A stretch of 62,244 nucleotides of DNA from Erysipelotrichaceae bacterium (GCA_030694975.1 JAUYTU010000014.1:1-62244), one strand, 5' to 3'; shown: positions 36,775 to 45,464, counted from the stretch's first letter. The notes: a model not told the origin generated them from the sequence alone. Numbers and translations are program-made.

Positions 36775-37168
36775 AAATAAAATGCACTTCGTAGCTTAAC
36801 TGAGCAACGTGTGACAGTGTCGTATAAACTGAACAATACTTTTCAGCCAGTTCAAAACAGCGCAATATCTGAGGCTGGTTATCGCTACCTTCCACTTCAA
36901 TCGAAAGATGAAGAACTTTAAGCGTTTGAGGTACCTCATCACGCTTCTCACCTTCCAAATGATAGCGAACACTGGTAAAGGTCAATCGTTTTTTCACAGC
37001 CACATCCAAAAAGGTCGAGTGGAAACAGCCGGTCAGAGCGCCGAGTAATAATCGGTAAGGTCCGGCCGCATCGGGATTCATACCAATTTTGATACTTCCC
37101 TCTTTTAAAAGCAATTCTCCCTCAAAAACATTTGAAAAACGTACATCGGCTTCTACATGTTGTCCCAT
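36773..37168 (-). CDS. OsmC family protein
   Basis: A 131-residue protein of the OsmC/Ohr/YhfA superfamily. The two family cysteines are in LTGCFHSTF and EKYCSVYTTLSH. In OsmC and Ohr these reduce hydroperoxides; the YhfA-like branch, which this resembles in size, is less defined. It begins one base after the second permease gene, so it is the last cistron of the phnDCEE operon, an unusual partner for a phosphonate-type transporter. CAGGAGAATGAT precedes the ATG. Confidence 0.87.
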   Translation of the reverse strand: MGQHVEADVRFSNVFEGELLLKEGSIKIGMNPDAAGPYRLLLGALTGCFHSTFLDVAVKKRLTFTSVRYHLEGEKRDEVPQTLKVLHLSIEVEGSDNQPQILRCFELAEKYCSVYTTLSHVAQLSYEVHFI

Positions 37169-37169
37169 A

Positions 37170-37988
37170 TCATTCTCCTGTTGCTAATTTCTTGCGTATT
37201 TTGGCTGAGCCATATTCTACGATCAAAACAAAGATAATCAAACCAATCAATAATGCGCCGGTATCCGCCCATCGATAAGCAGTAATCGCGAAAATCAACG
37301 GTGCACCGATACCACCGGCACCGACCATCCCTAAAATCGTAGCATATTTAACATTGATTTCAAAGCGGTATATCGCTGTTGATGCAAAGTTACCCATCAA
37401 CTGCGGCACGATTCCATACTGAACCTTCTGAATTCCGTTGCATCCGGTCGCATCCAATGCTTCAATAATGCCTGGATCTAAATCTTCAATGACCTCAATG
37501 AATAATTTTGAGATCATCCCGATACTGGCCACCGCTAAAGTAAGGACACCGGTGAACGCTCCGGGTCCGGTGACACGGATAAACATTAACCCATAGACAA
37601 CCGCCGGAAACGTACGGACGACCGTAATAAAGGCAACACCAATGTTCGCCATCCATCCGGGTACGATGTTTCTTGAGGACATAAAAGCGATGGGGATCGA
37701 CACGATGGTTCCGATGATCGTTCCTAAAAAGGCAATGGCGGCCGTTTCAGTAATCAAATACAAGACACCGTTTTTCCCCTCTCCAAACAACAGAGCGGTA
37801 TTCGGTGAAATTATACTTTTGGAAATGTTCCACATAACCGTCAAACCGAACTCCGTAAACCCATTATAGTTAATATAAGTTACACCCAAGTAACCGATGA
37901 AAATCAAACCTAAAATGAGAATGGACTTTATTCCCCAATTCTTCGGTTCATTTTTTAACTGTTCCATTACTGTGATTTTCGTACTCAT
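37170..37988 (-). CDS. phnE: Phosphonate-type ABC transporter permease (PhnE), second copy
   Basis: A 272-residue inner-membrane permease with six helices and the EAA loop (EDLDPGIIEALDATGCNGIQKVQYGIVPQ region) that docks on the ATPase. It forms a heterodimer with the preceding permease. The ATG overlaps the stop of that gene (TAATG). The sequence fits the PhnE family, whose members import phosphonate, phosphite or other phosphorus compounds. Confidence 0.9.
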   Translation of the reverse strand: MSTKITVMEQLKNEPKNWGIKSILILGLIFIGYLGVTYINYNGFTEFGLTVMWNISKSIISPNTALLFGEGKNGVLYLITETAAIAFLGTIIGTIVSIPIAFMSSRNIVPGWMANIGVAFITVVRTFPAVVYGLMFIRVTGPGAFTGVLTLAVASIGMISKLFIEVIEDLDPGIIEALDATGCNGIQKVQYGIVPQLMGNFASTAIYRFEINVKYATILGMVGAGGIGAPLIFAITAYRWADTGALLIGLIIFVLIVEYGSAKIRKKLATGE

Positions 37989-38818
37989 TATAACAACCTC
38001 TTTCGGATATAACGGCTCAGATTTTCAATCATGTACACTGAAACCAGAAGCACCAACAATATCATCGCAACTTCCGGATATGCCCGCCAGCCCAGTCGGT
38101 CATTCAAAAGTATTCCGATACCACCCGCACCGACATAACCTAAAATCGCCGCATTACGAATGTTCATTTCAAAGTTATACAACAAAATTGAGATATATTG
38201 TCCCCACAGCTGAGGCATAATGCCAGCCCAGAAAGACTTCACCCGACTGGCACCGCTTGATTCAATCGCTTCAAAAGGACCCATATCCGATGTATCAATC
38301 AATTCATAAAACATCTTTGTCATAATCGTAAATGTAAATACGCCCAAGGAAACCATGCCGGTAAATGCCCCTGCCCCAAACATGTTCAAAAACAAAATGA
38401 CCAATACTAACAGCGGTATGGTACGTAAAACACTCATTATTGAGCGCACGATGAGTTTGACCGCAGGACTTTTAACCATGTTTTCACTGGATAGATACGC
38501 CGCTGGGATCGAAAAGGCCGCGCCCGCCAACGTTCCGACGACGGACATGACTAAAGTAACGACCATCGGCGTCCAGACTTTGCCAAAGTAACCAAAATTG
38601 GGTGGAAACATTCTTACTAAAATGTCGAAGAATTTTGAGCCGCGGTTGATCAGTGTGCCTATTTCAAAGCCGGTAAGTGATGTACTGTAAAAAAACAGCA
38701 CAAGTAAAATCGGTATAACGTACACCATCGGGCTCATTGCCGGTTGTACGACTTTACCGTTACCTAAAACGATGGGTTTGGGTAGAAAGAATTTCTTGAT
38801 TTTATTCATATCAGGCAC
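37988..38818 (-). CDS. phnE: Phosphonate-type ABC transporter permease (PhnE), first copy
   Basis: A 276-residue permease with a longer N-terminal cytoplasmic leader, then six membrane helices and an EAA loop (DMGPFEAIESSGASRVKSFWAG region, docking site for PhnC). It may start at the GTG at 38818, overlapping phnC by eight bases, or at the ATG at 38809. The latter follows GATGGGTG and lies just after the phnC stop. Both leave the domain intact. Confidence 0.9.
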   Translation of the reverse strand: MPDMNKIKKFFLPKPIVLGNGKVVQPAMSPMVYVIPILLVLFFYSTSLTGFEIGTLINRGSKFFDILVRMFPPNFGYFGKVWTPMVVTLVMSVVGTLAGAAFSIPAAYLSSENMVKSPAVKLIVRSIMSVLRTIPLLVLVILFLNMFGAGAFTGMVSLGVFTFTIMTKMFYELIDTSDMGPFEAIESSGASRVKSFWAGIMPQLWGQYISILLYNFEMNIRNAAILGYVGAGGIGILLNDRLGWRAYPEVAMILLVLLVSVYMIENLSRYIRKRLL

Positions 38819-39575
38819 CCATCAAATCATCGTCACTCAATTCACGTCCGTAAATCTCTTTTAAAATGTCATTGGTTACTTTCAAAGACGGACCGTCATA
38901 GATGATTTTTCCTTCTTTAACTCCAATGATGCGACTGGCATATTTTAAAGCAATATCCACGTGATGCATATTGGCAATGACCGTGATATTGAGCGCTTTG
39001 TTAATCTTCACAAAATCACTCATGACCTGTTGGGATGTAACCGGATCAAGCGATGCGACCGGTTCATCCGCTAAAATGATTTTCGGTTGTTGAGCAACCG
39101 TGCGTGCTAAAGCAACCCGTTGTTGCTGACCTCCGGAAAGTTGGTCGGCACGGCTATAAGCCTTCTCTAAAATTCCAACTTGATCCAAGGCTTCAAGAGC
39201 AATGATCTTATCCTGTTTCGTATATAAGCCTAACAAACTCTTCCATAACGGCATATCGGCAACCCGTGCTGCCAATACGTTTTTAATGACGGTTGTCCGC
39301 TTGACTAAATTGAACGACTGAAAAACCATTCCGATGTTTCTTCTGAAACGTCGTAAATCTTTTCCTTTGAGTGTCGATACATCGACGTCATCTACGATAA
39401 GTTTACCGCCGGTGATCTGATGCATCTGATTTATACTTCTCAACAATGTGGATTTACCCGCTCCGGATAAACCAATGATACAAACGAACTCACCTTGTTC
39501 AATTGACAAATCGACGCCTTTAAGCGCTTGAACACCGTTCGGATAGGTTTTTACGACACCTTCAAATTTAATCAT
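38811..39575 (-). CDS. phnC: Phosphonate-type ABC transporter ATPase (PhnC)
   Basis: A 254-residue ATPase energising the two PhnE permeases. Walker A GLSGAGKST, Q-loop FQSFNLV, signature LSGGQQQR and Walker B ILADEPVASLD are all intact. AGGAGG lies five bases before the ATG. A strong hairpin with a T-run separates it from phnD, so the membrane parts are probably made at a lower level than the binding protein. Confidence 0.93.
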   Translation of the reverse strand: MIKFEGVVKTYPNGVQALKGVDLSIEQGEFVCIIGLSGAGKSTLLRSINQMHQITGGKLIVDDVDVSTLKGKDLRRFRRNIGMVFQSFNLVKRTTVIKNVLAARVADMPLWKSLLGLYTKQDKIIALEALDQVGILEKAYSRADQLSGGQQQRVALARTVAQQPKIILADEPVASLDPVTSQQVMSDFVKINKALNITVIANMHHVDIALKYASRIIGVKEGKIIYDGPSLKVTNDILKEIYGRELSDDDLMGA

Positions 39576-39588
39576 ACATGCCTCCTGT

Positions 39589-39620
39589 TAAAAAAAGAAG
39601 CGAGGCATGGCCTCGCTTCT
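39589..39620 (-). terminator. Intra-operon terminator between phnD and phnC
   Basis: Perfect 11-base arms (39596-39606, 39610-39620) with a three-base loop, then seven T on the minus strand. Partial read-through into phnC is expected. Confidence 0.85.
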
Positions 39621-39632
39621 AAAAGTCAGAAA

Positions 39633-40661
39633 TTAGTTGCCCGAAACAAGTTCTTGAGCTCTGCGTGCACCGTCATAATCACTATCCGAGACGACTTTAT
39701 AGCCTTCATGGTTGTAGATTTTGATAGCTTCAGCACCAGCTGTAGTTTTAGCGATTTCGATGAAAGCTTCTTGAAGAGCGGTTTTGAAACCATCGGACAT
39801 TTCCGGGTTTTCCAATCCTACGGAAATCGTATCATTGAAGATACCTTCGGTAACGCCGATTACATCGGTTTCAACCCAGATTTCAGCTGTACGAGCCCAG
39901 TCAGTTTTCCATTGACCTTGATAGTCACGACGGATGTCAGCATAACCAACACCTACATCGCATAATCCGGTAGCCAAATTATTAGCAATTACGGAATATG
40001 AACCGGTGATTGCCGGTTTTGTCAAATCGGTCAGTTTTTTGTCAAAGTTGTCCAATAACCACATCGTCGGATAAACGTAACCAGCGGATGAGGTTGTACT
40101 GTTGGAATAACACCAAGTAGCACTGTTAACATCTTCCCAAGTCAAAGCGGTTCCGGCATTGACTTTCGCAGCAATCGTACGACCGATTTCACTTGGTCCT
40201 GCATAAATCAATGAACGGTAGTAAGTAACTTGATTAGCTGAATCACCTAATGTTTCTTTTCCGTCATTCCAGTCTTTAGCAACTTCAGAGTCTTTGTTTA
40301 AACCTGCACGAGTGGCAGCCAAAATAACTGCTACATTGTCTTCACTGTACAGAGCATATGTACCACCCGGCAAGAATCCTACATGAGCAGTACCTGCGGC
40401 TAACGCTTCGCCGGCGGCATTGTAATCTGTAGAAACTTCGATGGTAACTTCATTGACGGTGTAACCTCTGGTCAACAATGCATCAATCAGCAATTGTTTC
40501 AAAGGTTCGGTTTGCGTCAGGATCAATCCTGGATCGCGGCTGGGTACAAACACAACAATTAAATTCTCGATGGTTTTGTCTTCAGTTTCCTTCGGTGTGC
40601 AAGCAGCTGCAGCAGCGAAGACTAAAAACGCAACAAAGATAAGTTTTAAAATCTTCTTCAT
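39633..40661 (-). CDS. phnD: Phosphonate-type ABC transporter binding lipoprotein (PhnD-like)
   Basis: A 342-residue extracytoplasmic substrate-binding lipoprotein. The signal peptide ends in a lipobox with Cys21 (AAAACTPK). The periplasmic-binding fold follows in the normal order for PhnD, with FVPSRDPGLIL at the start of lobe 1 and GLCDVGVGYADIRR near the end. Ligand is not certain: PhnD homologues bind phosphonates, phosphite or phosphate esters, and no C-P lyase, phosphonatase or ptxD gene is in the window. Adjacent and divergent is a 5'-nucleotidase-like phosphatase, which may hint at an organophosphate substrate. Confidence 0.88.
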   Translation of the reverse strand: MKKILKLIFVAFLVFAAAAACTPKETEDKTIENLIVVFVPSRDPGLILTQTEPLKQLLIDALLTRGYTVNEVTIEVSTDYNAAGEALAAGTAHVGFLPGGTYALYSEDNVAVILAATRAGLNKDSEVAKDWNDGKETLGDSANQVTYYRSLIYAGPSEIGRTIAAKVNAGTALTWEDVNSATWCYSNSTTSSAGYVYPTMWLLDNFDKKLTDLTKPAITGSYSVIANNLATGLCDVGVGYADIRRDYQGQWKTDWARTAEIWVETDVIGVTEGIFNDTISVGLENPEMSDGFKTALQEAFIEIAKTTAGAEAIKIYNHEGYKVVSDSDYDGARRAQELVSGN

Positions 40662-40675
40662 CTGTTCCTCCCATT

Positions 40676-40691
40676 GTAAATGTTCATTTAC
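40676..40691 (-). promoter_or_regulatory. Palindromic operator candidate in the phnD leader
   Basis: Perfect GTAAATG-TT-CATTTAC, lying at about +1 to +16 from the predicted start of transcription and just ahead of the ribosome site. This position suits a repressor; a small leader hairpin is the alternative. Confidence 0.45.
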
Positions 40692-40697
40692 TTTTAA

Positions 40698-40727
40698 ATT
40701 TTATCACACCTTAACTGTCTACTTCAA
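40698..40727 (-). promoter_or_regulatory. phnDCEE-osmC promoter
   Basis: TTGAAG (40722-40727), 18-base spacer, TAAAAT (40698-40703). Confidence 0.55.
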
Positions 40728-40787
40728 TCAATTGGACATGAAACTTCACAAATTCAACGCGATAGACACAAACCATAAGGGATTTGT

Positions 40788-40793
40788 TATAAT
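40788..40793 (+). promoter_or_regulatory. Extended -10 box before the 5'-nucleotidase-like gene
   Basis: TATAAT with TGT immediately upstream. No good -35 is seen, and the predicted transcript would begin very close to the ribosome site (GGTGA, about 40800-40804). Confidence 0.4.
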
Positions 40794-40808
40794 GTTGATG
40801 GTGATTGT

Positions 40809-42317
40809 ATGAAGAAAACCTGTCTTTGTATTACGAGTGATGTCCATGGTGCCATCCTTTCTAAAAACTACGCTGACAACAGCGAAGTCTTTTATGGACT
40901 CGCTCGCTACAGTACGGCGATAAAACAATTGAAAACAAAAGTTGACGAAGTTCTGCTTTTTGACAACGGCGATGCCATTCAAGGATCCCCGCTTTTAACG
41001 GTGAGCAATCAGGATGACACTTACACCCACATCCTATCCACCGTGTTTAATCACTTAGACATGTCTTTCATCAACCTGGGTAATCACGACTTTAACTACG
41101 GAGAATCCACCCTGTTACGATACATTCGCGATAATTCTGCGACTTTATTGACTTCCAACGTCCTATTTTTGGACAATCCCTTAGGAAAATCACAAGTCAA
41201 GACTTTGGCTAATGGGATTCGATTGGGTCTGATTGGCTTAGTCACCGATTATATCCCTCATTGGGAGAAACCGGAATACATTGCCCATATGAAATTTCTG
41301 GATCCGATCGAAACGTTAAGAAAAGAGATTTCATTGATCCGTAATCAATGTGACATCATCATGGTGTTGTATCATGGCGGTATCGAGCGAGACTTTGTCA
41401 CAGGACTTCCCACAGAAACGCTGACAAAAGAAAATGTCGGCTATCAGATGTGCGGAGTCGATGGATTTGATATTCTTATAACCGGTCATCAGCACCGGTC
41501 GTTTGTCACAACAATCCATGGTAAAATCGTGGCGCAGTGTGCAGCTAATGCCTCCGAATTCATTAAAATCGATCTTGATGAAAATATTAATGTCACTCTT
41601 GAGAAAACGAGCAGCTTTGAAATTGACCGACAAATCGAGCCTTTGGTCTCACTTTTGGAAAAGCAGACGCAGGTGTGGCTGGATCAACCCTTAGGTGAAA
41701 TAAAAGACATCTCTTTACTCATTCCCCATGGATTCTTCGCTCGATTGCACAAACATCCGTTGGTCAGCTTTATTAACCAGGTACAAAAAGAAACATCCGG
41801 CGCACAGTTGAGTGCAACTGCGTTATTTAATAATGCCATAGGGTTTGACCTCTTCATCACGATGCGAGATTTGGTATCTACCTATGTCTATCCCAACACA
41901 CTGGTCGTTAAGAAGATGAGTGGCAAAGATCTGAAATTGATGATTGAGCTGTGTGCGAACTATTTTGAAATTGAAAATGATGAGATTGTGGTAAGTAAAG
42001 AATACACCTATCCTAAAATCCAACATTTCAATTACGATATGATTGATGGAATTGATTATACCCTGAAGATATCCAACCCAAAAGGGTCACGATGTATTTC
42101 TTGTACATACAATGGAAAAGAAATTGAGGATGACGACTCCTTCACGATCGCAATGAACAATTACCGTGCCGTGGGCGGCGGCGATTTTGAGATGGTGGCG
42201 CGCAGTGAAACCATCCTTGATACCCATCGTGACATGGTCGAGATTTTGGCGGAGTACATTCAGATTAACTCCCCCGTCATCGTCAATCATAAAGAGAATA
42301 TTCGCATTCTCAAATAG
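40809..42317 (+). CDS. Bifunctional metallophosphatase/5'-nucleotidase family protein, cytosolic form
   Basis: A 502-residue protein with an N-terminal calcineurin-like phosphoesterase domain (SDVHG, DNGDAIQGSP, NLGNHDFN, LYHGG, TGHQHRS) and a C-terminal 5'-nucleotidase substrate-specificity domain (about 320-500; NNYRAVGGGDF). Most relatives (YfkN, UshA) are exported, but this one has no signal peptide or wall anchor, so it should act inside the cell on nucleotides, cyclic nucleotides or related phosphate esters. It is divergent from the phn operon. Confidence 0.9.
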   Translation: MKKTCLCITSDVHGAILSKNYADNSEVFYGLARYSTAIKQLKTKVDEVLLFDNGDAIQGSPLLTVSNQDDTYTHILSTVFNHLDMSFINLGNHDFNYGESTLLRYIRDNSATLLTSNVLFLDNPLGKSQVKTLANGIRLGLIGLVTDYIPHWEKPEYIAHMKFLDPIETLRKEISLIRNQCDIIMVLYHGGIERDFVTGLPTETLTKENVGYQMCGVDGFDILITGHQHRSFVTTIHGKIVAQCAANASEFIKIDLDENINVTLEKTSSFEIDRQIEPLVSLLEKQTQVWLDQPLGEIKDISLLIPHGFFARLHKHPLVSFINQVQKETSGAQLSATALFNNAIGFDLFITMRDLVSTYVYPNTLVVKKMSGKDLKLMIELCANYFEIENDEIVVSKEYTYPKIQHFNYDMIDGIDYTLKISNPKGSRCISCTYNGKEIEDDDSFTIAMNNYRAVGGGDFEMVARSETILDTHRDMVEILAEYIQINSPVIVNHKENIRILK

Positions 42318-42320
42318 ATA

Positions 42321-42348
42321 TTGCTTTATCACAAGGTTATGTTATCAT
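42321..42348 (+). promoter_or_regulatory. Promoter of the COG2509-type flavoprotein gene
   Basis: TTGCTT (42321-42326), 16-base spacer ending TGT, TATCAT (42343-42348). Confidence 0.5.
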
Positions 42349-42370
42349 TCTGAAGGAAACGAGGAATTCT

Positions 42371-43747
42371 ATGAACAAAAAGATCGATGTCATCATCATT
42401 GGCGGCGGAATCGGCGGCTTGATGAGTGCTTATCAGCTAATTGAAACCCATCCGATGCTCAATATCGTCATGCTTGAAAAAGGATTGCCTTTACATCGCA
42501 GAGTATGTCCGATCATTACCGGAAAAGTCAATCATTGCATTCATTGTAAGCATTGTGCAATCATGGAAGGCATGGCTGGTGCCGGCGCTTTTTCAGACGG
42601 TAAATACATTATTTCAACGGAATATGGCGGATGGCTGACGGACTTTATGCCCGCCAAAGAGGTCATGCGTAATATTGAACATGCGGATGAAATCTTACAG
42701 AAATTTGGGGCGACAGCACATCGCTATCAGCCGGATACCGATCTTAAACACTTATGTTTACAATATGATCTTCATATGAATCTGGCACAAGTCAAACACT
42801 TAGGCACGGATGCCAACTATCAGACCATGGCCAATCTGATTGAAAGTTTAAAAGACCGGGTGGACATGCGTACAGAAAGTACGGTTGTCGATGTTGATAA
42901 AGCAACCAAAACCGTAATGGTCGATCACAACGGTGAAAAATACACGATCCAAGCCGATCACATCATTTTTGCAATCGGTCGCGCCGGCAGTGATTTCTTT
43001 GCCAAGTGGTGTGTTAAAAACGGTATCCCCCTGGAAAACAATCAAGTGGATATCGGTGTACGGGTTGAACTTCCCTACGATATCTGGTCGCATTTCTCTA
43101 CGAAAATCTACGAACCGAAAATCTGGTATCGTTCCAAGAAATATGGTGATATCACCCGGATGTTCTGCTTCAATGAACGTGGTCATGTCGTTATTGAAAA
43201 CACGCACGGCGTTCAAACCGTGAATGGACATGCGTTCAAAGACGAAGCTAAGAAGACCAACAATTCTAATTTCGCTTTATTGTCGACGATAAAATTCACC
43301 ACACCGTTCAATGAACCGATTGAATATGCCCGTCACATCGCTCGTTTGGCCAATATGATCAGTGGCGGCAGTGTGCTTGTACAGCGTTTTGGTGACCTGA
43401 TGCAAGGACGTCGGACCGATCAACGACGCTTGAACCAGTCCACCACCTATCCGACCTTAGGTGCAGTGCCCGGGGATCTGAGTTTATGTATTCCCAAACG
43501 TCAGTTGGACAATATTGTCGAGACTCTGCAAGCCTTGGATAAAGTCGCACCGGGAACCGCCAATACCGATACATTACTCTATGGAATCGAGTGCAAATAC
43601 TATTCAGCCCGCCCCAAAACCATTAATTTCGAATTGGATCAGTGCAAAGGAATCTATGCGTTGGGCGATGGAGCCGGATTTACCCGTTCTTTATCTCACG
43701 CTGCGGCCCATGGCATCATCATTGCGGATTCCATTACCAAGCGCTAA
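42371..43747 (+). CDS. FAD-dependent dehydrogenase, COG2509 type, with Cys cluster
   Basis: A 458-residue flavoprotein of uncharacterised function. The N-terminal IIIGGGIGGLMSAYQL is the FAD-binding fold. A cysteine cluster follows (CPIITG ... CIHCKHC, near residues 50-65), then MEGMAGAGAFSDGK, which is typical of this family, and a C-terminal FAD motif GIYALGDGAGFTRSLSHAA. The cluster C-x10-C-x2-C-x2-C could bind an iron-sulfur cluster or zinc. It is upstream of purA but separated by a promoter and hairpin. The substrate is unknown. Confidence 0.82.
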   Translation: MNKKIDVIIIGGGIGGLMSAYQLIETHPMLNIVMLEKGLPLHRRVCPIITGKVNHCIHCKHCAIMEGMAGAGAFSDGKYIISTEYGGWLTDFMPAKEVMRNIEHADEILQKFGATAHRYQPDTDLKHLCLQYDLHMNLAQVKHLGTDANYQTMANLIESLKDRVDMRTESTVVDVDKATKTVMVDHNGEKYTIQADHIIFAIGRAGSDFFAKWCVKNGIPLENNQVDIGVRVELPYDIWSHFSTKIYEPKIWYRSKKYGDITRMFCFNERGHVVIENTHGVQTVNGHAFKDEAKKTNNSNFALLSTIKFTTPFNEPIEYARHIARLANMISGGSVLVQRFGDLMQGRRTDQRRLNQSTTYPTLGAVPGDLSLCIPKRQLDNIVETLQALDKVAPGTANTDTLLYGIECKYYSARPKTINFELDQCKGIYALGDGAGFTRSLSHAAAHGIIIADSITKR

Positions 43748-43754
43748 TTTTCAC

Positions 43755-43783
43755 TTTACAAAGACAGATAAAATTGTTATTCT
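43755..43783 (+). promoter_or_regulatory. purA promoter
   Basis: TTTACA (43755-43760), 17-base spacer ending TGT, TATTCT (43778-43783). Transcription would begin near 43790, before the hairpin at 43795-43820. Confidence 0.5.
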
Positions 43784-43794
43784 AATGAGTGTAC

Positions 43795-43830
43795 AAGGAC
43801 ACACGGCAACGTTTGTCCTTATTTATTTTT
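43795..43830 (+). terminator. Terminator-like hairpin in the purA leader (possible attenuator)
   Basis: Outer arms AAGGACA (43795-43801) and TGTCCTT (43814-43820), an inner ACG/CGT stem closed by a GCAA tetraloop, then ATTTATTTTT. It ends the flavoprotein transcript and also lies downstream of the only promoter seen for purA. Confidence 0.7.
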
Positions 43831-43852
43831 GGTTAAACAGAGGGAGATCGTT

Positions 43853-45133
43853 ATGATAAAAGCAATCGTAGGAGCCAACTGGGGAGATGAAGGCAAGGGC
43901 AAAGTGACCGATGTCTTCGCCCAACAATCGGACATTGTCGTTCGCTTTCAAGGAGGCAACAATGCCGGCCATACCATCATCAATGAGTATGGAAAATTCG
44001 CCTTACATATGTTACCTTCCGGAGTGTTCAATCCGCACATTACCAATGTCATTGGCAACGGAGTCGCCTTGAATGTTGGCGGACTCATGAAAGAAATCAA
44101 TGAAATCAAAGCACGCGGCTTAAATCCCAACCTGATGGTTTCTGATCGTGCGCAAATCGTCATGTCCTATCATATTCTCTTCGACACCCTCGAAGAAGCA
44201 CGTTTAGCGAACAAACAATATGGTTCGACCAAATCCGGGATTGCCCCTTTCTATGCGGATAAGTATGCAAAGATCGGCTTTCAGGTATGTGAGCTGTTTG
44301 ATGATGTGTGGTTGGATGAAAAGATCGATCGCATCCTCGCTCAAAAGAATGCCCTTCTGGTTCACTTGTATCAAAAAGAACCTTTGACAAAACAACAGAT
44401 TTTAGAAGAACTGCATGGCTATCGCGATCAAATCGCACCGTATGTCGGCGATACTATCACCTTTTTACATAAAGCCTATCATGATGATAAAACCATTCTG
44501 CTAGAAGGTCAGTTGGGTGCACTGCGAGATCCTGATTTCGGCATCTATCCGTACTCGACCTCTTCACATACGCTGGCTCACTTTGGCGCGATCGGAGCCG
44601 GACTTCCTTATCCGATTGAAGAAGTTTGGGCGGTAACCAAAGCCTATTCATCTGCGGTAGGCGCAGGACCGTTTGTGGCTGAGATCTTCGATGATGAAGC
44701 TCATCAACTGCGTATCCGTGGTGGAGACGCCGGGGAATATGGTGCCACCACCGGCAGACCGCGTCGCATGGGTTGGTTCGATGTTGTGGCCACTCGTTTT
44801 GGGGTTCAGGTTCAGGGGGCGACCCATGTGGTCTTAACCAATCTTGACGTGCTATCGTACCTGGATAATATTCCGGTAGTCATCGGTTATGATACACCCA
44901 ATTATCATCAGGACCGCTTTCCTAACATTACGCGTATCCAACAGTCAAAACCGATATTAACGTCCCTTCCGGGATGGAAAACGGATATTTCGAAAATTAC
45001 GGATTATGATCAATTGCCTTTGGCTGCGCGCCAATACGTTGATTTTATTGAGCGTCAAATCGGTGTAAAGATTGCCTTGGTTTCCAACGGTCCTCGTCGC
45101 GAACAAATCATGTCGCGCAAAAGCAAAATCTGA
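43853..45133 (+). CDS. purA: Adenylosuccinate synthetase
   Basis: Condenses IMP and aspartate using GTP in AMP synthesis. The 426-residue protein has GANWGDEGKGK at the N-terminus (P-loop and catalytic Asp), NNAGHT (catalytic His), GSTKSGIAPFYADK and the GTP-base motif region near VLTNLDVLSYLD. The start at 43853 follows AGAGGGAGATCGTT; an in-frame upstream ATG lies beside the leader hairpin. It is the last gene before a strong terminator. Confidence 0.97.
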   Translation: MIKAIVGANWGDEGKGKVTDVFAQQSDIVVRFQGGNNAGHTIINEYGKFALHMLPSGVFNPHITNVIGNGVALNVGGLMKEINEIKARGLNPNLMVSDRAQIVMSYHILFDTLEEARLANKQYGSTKSGIAPFYADKYAKIGFQVCELFDDVWLDEKIDRILAQKNALLVHLYQKEPLTKQQILEELHGYRDQIAPYVGDTITFLHKAYHDDKTILLEGQLGALRDPDFGIYPYSTSSHTLAHFGAIGAGLPYPIEEVWAVTKAYSSAVGAGPFVAEIFDDEAHQLRIRGGDAGEYGATTGRPRRMGWFDVVATRFGVQVQGATHVVLTNLDVLSYLDNIPVVIGYDTPNYHQDRFPNITRIQQSKPILTSLPGWKTDISKITDYDQLPLAARQYVDFIERQIGVKIALVSNGPRREQIMSRKSKI

Positions 45134-45136
45134 GAT

Positions 45137-45156
45137 GGACCTTCGGGTCCTTTTTT
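45137..45156 (+). terminator. purA terminator
   Basis: GGACC, TTCG, GGTCC, then six T. Confidence 0.9.
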
Positions 45157-45157
45157 A

Positions 45158-45186
45158 TTGAGTGACTCATTAATTTATGATAGAAT
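45158..45186 (+). promoter_or_regulatory. Promoter of the small zinc-ribbon gene
   Basis: TTGAGT (45158-45163), 17-base spacer, TAGAAT (45181-45186). Confidence 0.65.
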
Positions 45187-45212
45187 TTCATCAGATATAC
45201 AAGGGGGATCCT

Positions 45213-45464
45213 ATGAACGAACATGAAGAGATGTTGCAGGCACGTTTTGAGTCCAAACTGACCACGTGTCCAGATTGTATGAGAGAAGTATCCAAATTAG
45301 CCATTACGTGTCCACATTGCGGCCGACCGTTGCAACCGCAGGTTGCGCCTCCGGTCATTGAGCAGCCAAATACACAAAATCAACCGGCTCAATCAACGGG
45401 TATAAGCTTTTGGGGCATCGTTCTAGCCGTCATTTTTGCTGCATTTATTCTAAGTGTTTTATAA
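45213..45464 (+). CDS. Small zinc-ribbon membrane protein
   Basis: An 83-residue protein with an N-terminal zinc ribbon (TCPDCMREV ... TCPHCGRPL, two CxxC knuckles), a Pro/Gln-rich linker and one C-terminal membrane helix (about 60-82). This is a common tail-anchored plan of unknown function. The start at 45213 follows AAGGGGGATCCT. The last 11 bases overlap the next gene. Confidence 0.8.
   Translation: MNEHEEMLQARFESKLTTCPDCMREVSKLAITCPHCGRPLQPQVAPPVIEQPNTQNQPAQSTGISFWGIVLAVIFAAFILSVL

Noticed and set aside
43748-43852. Purine riboswitch before purA
   Set aside because: No conserved three-way-junction core; only a simple terminator-like hairpin is present.
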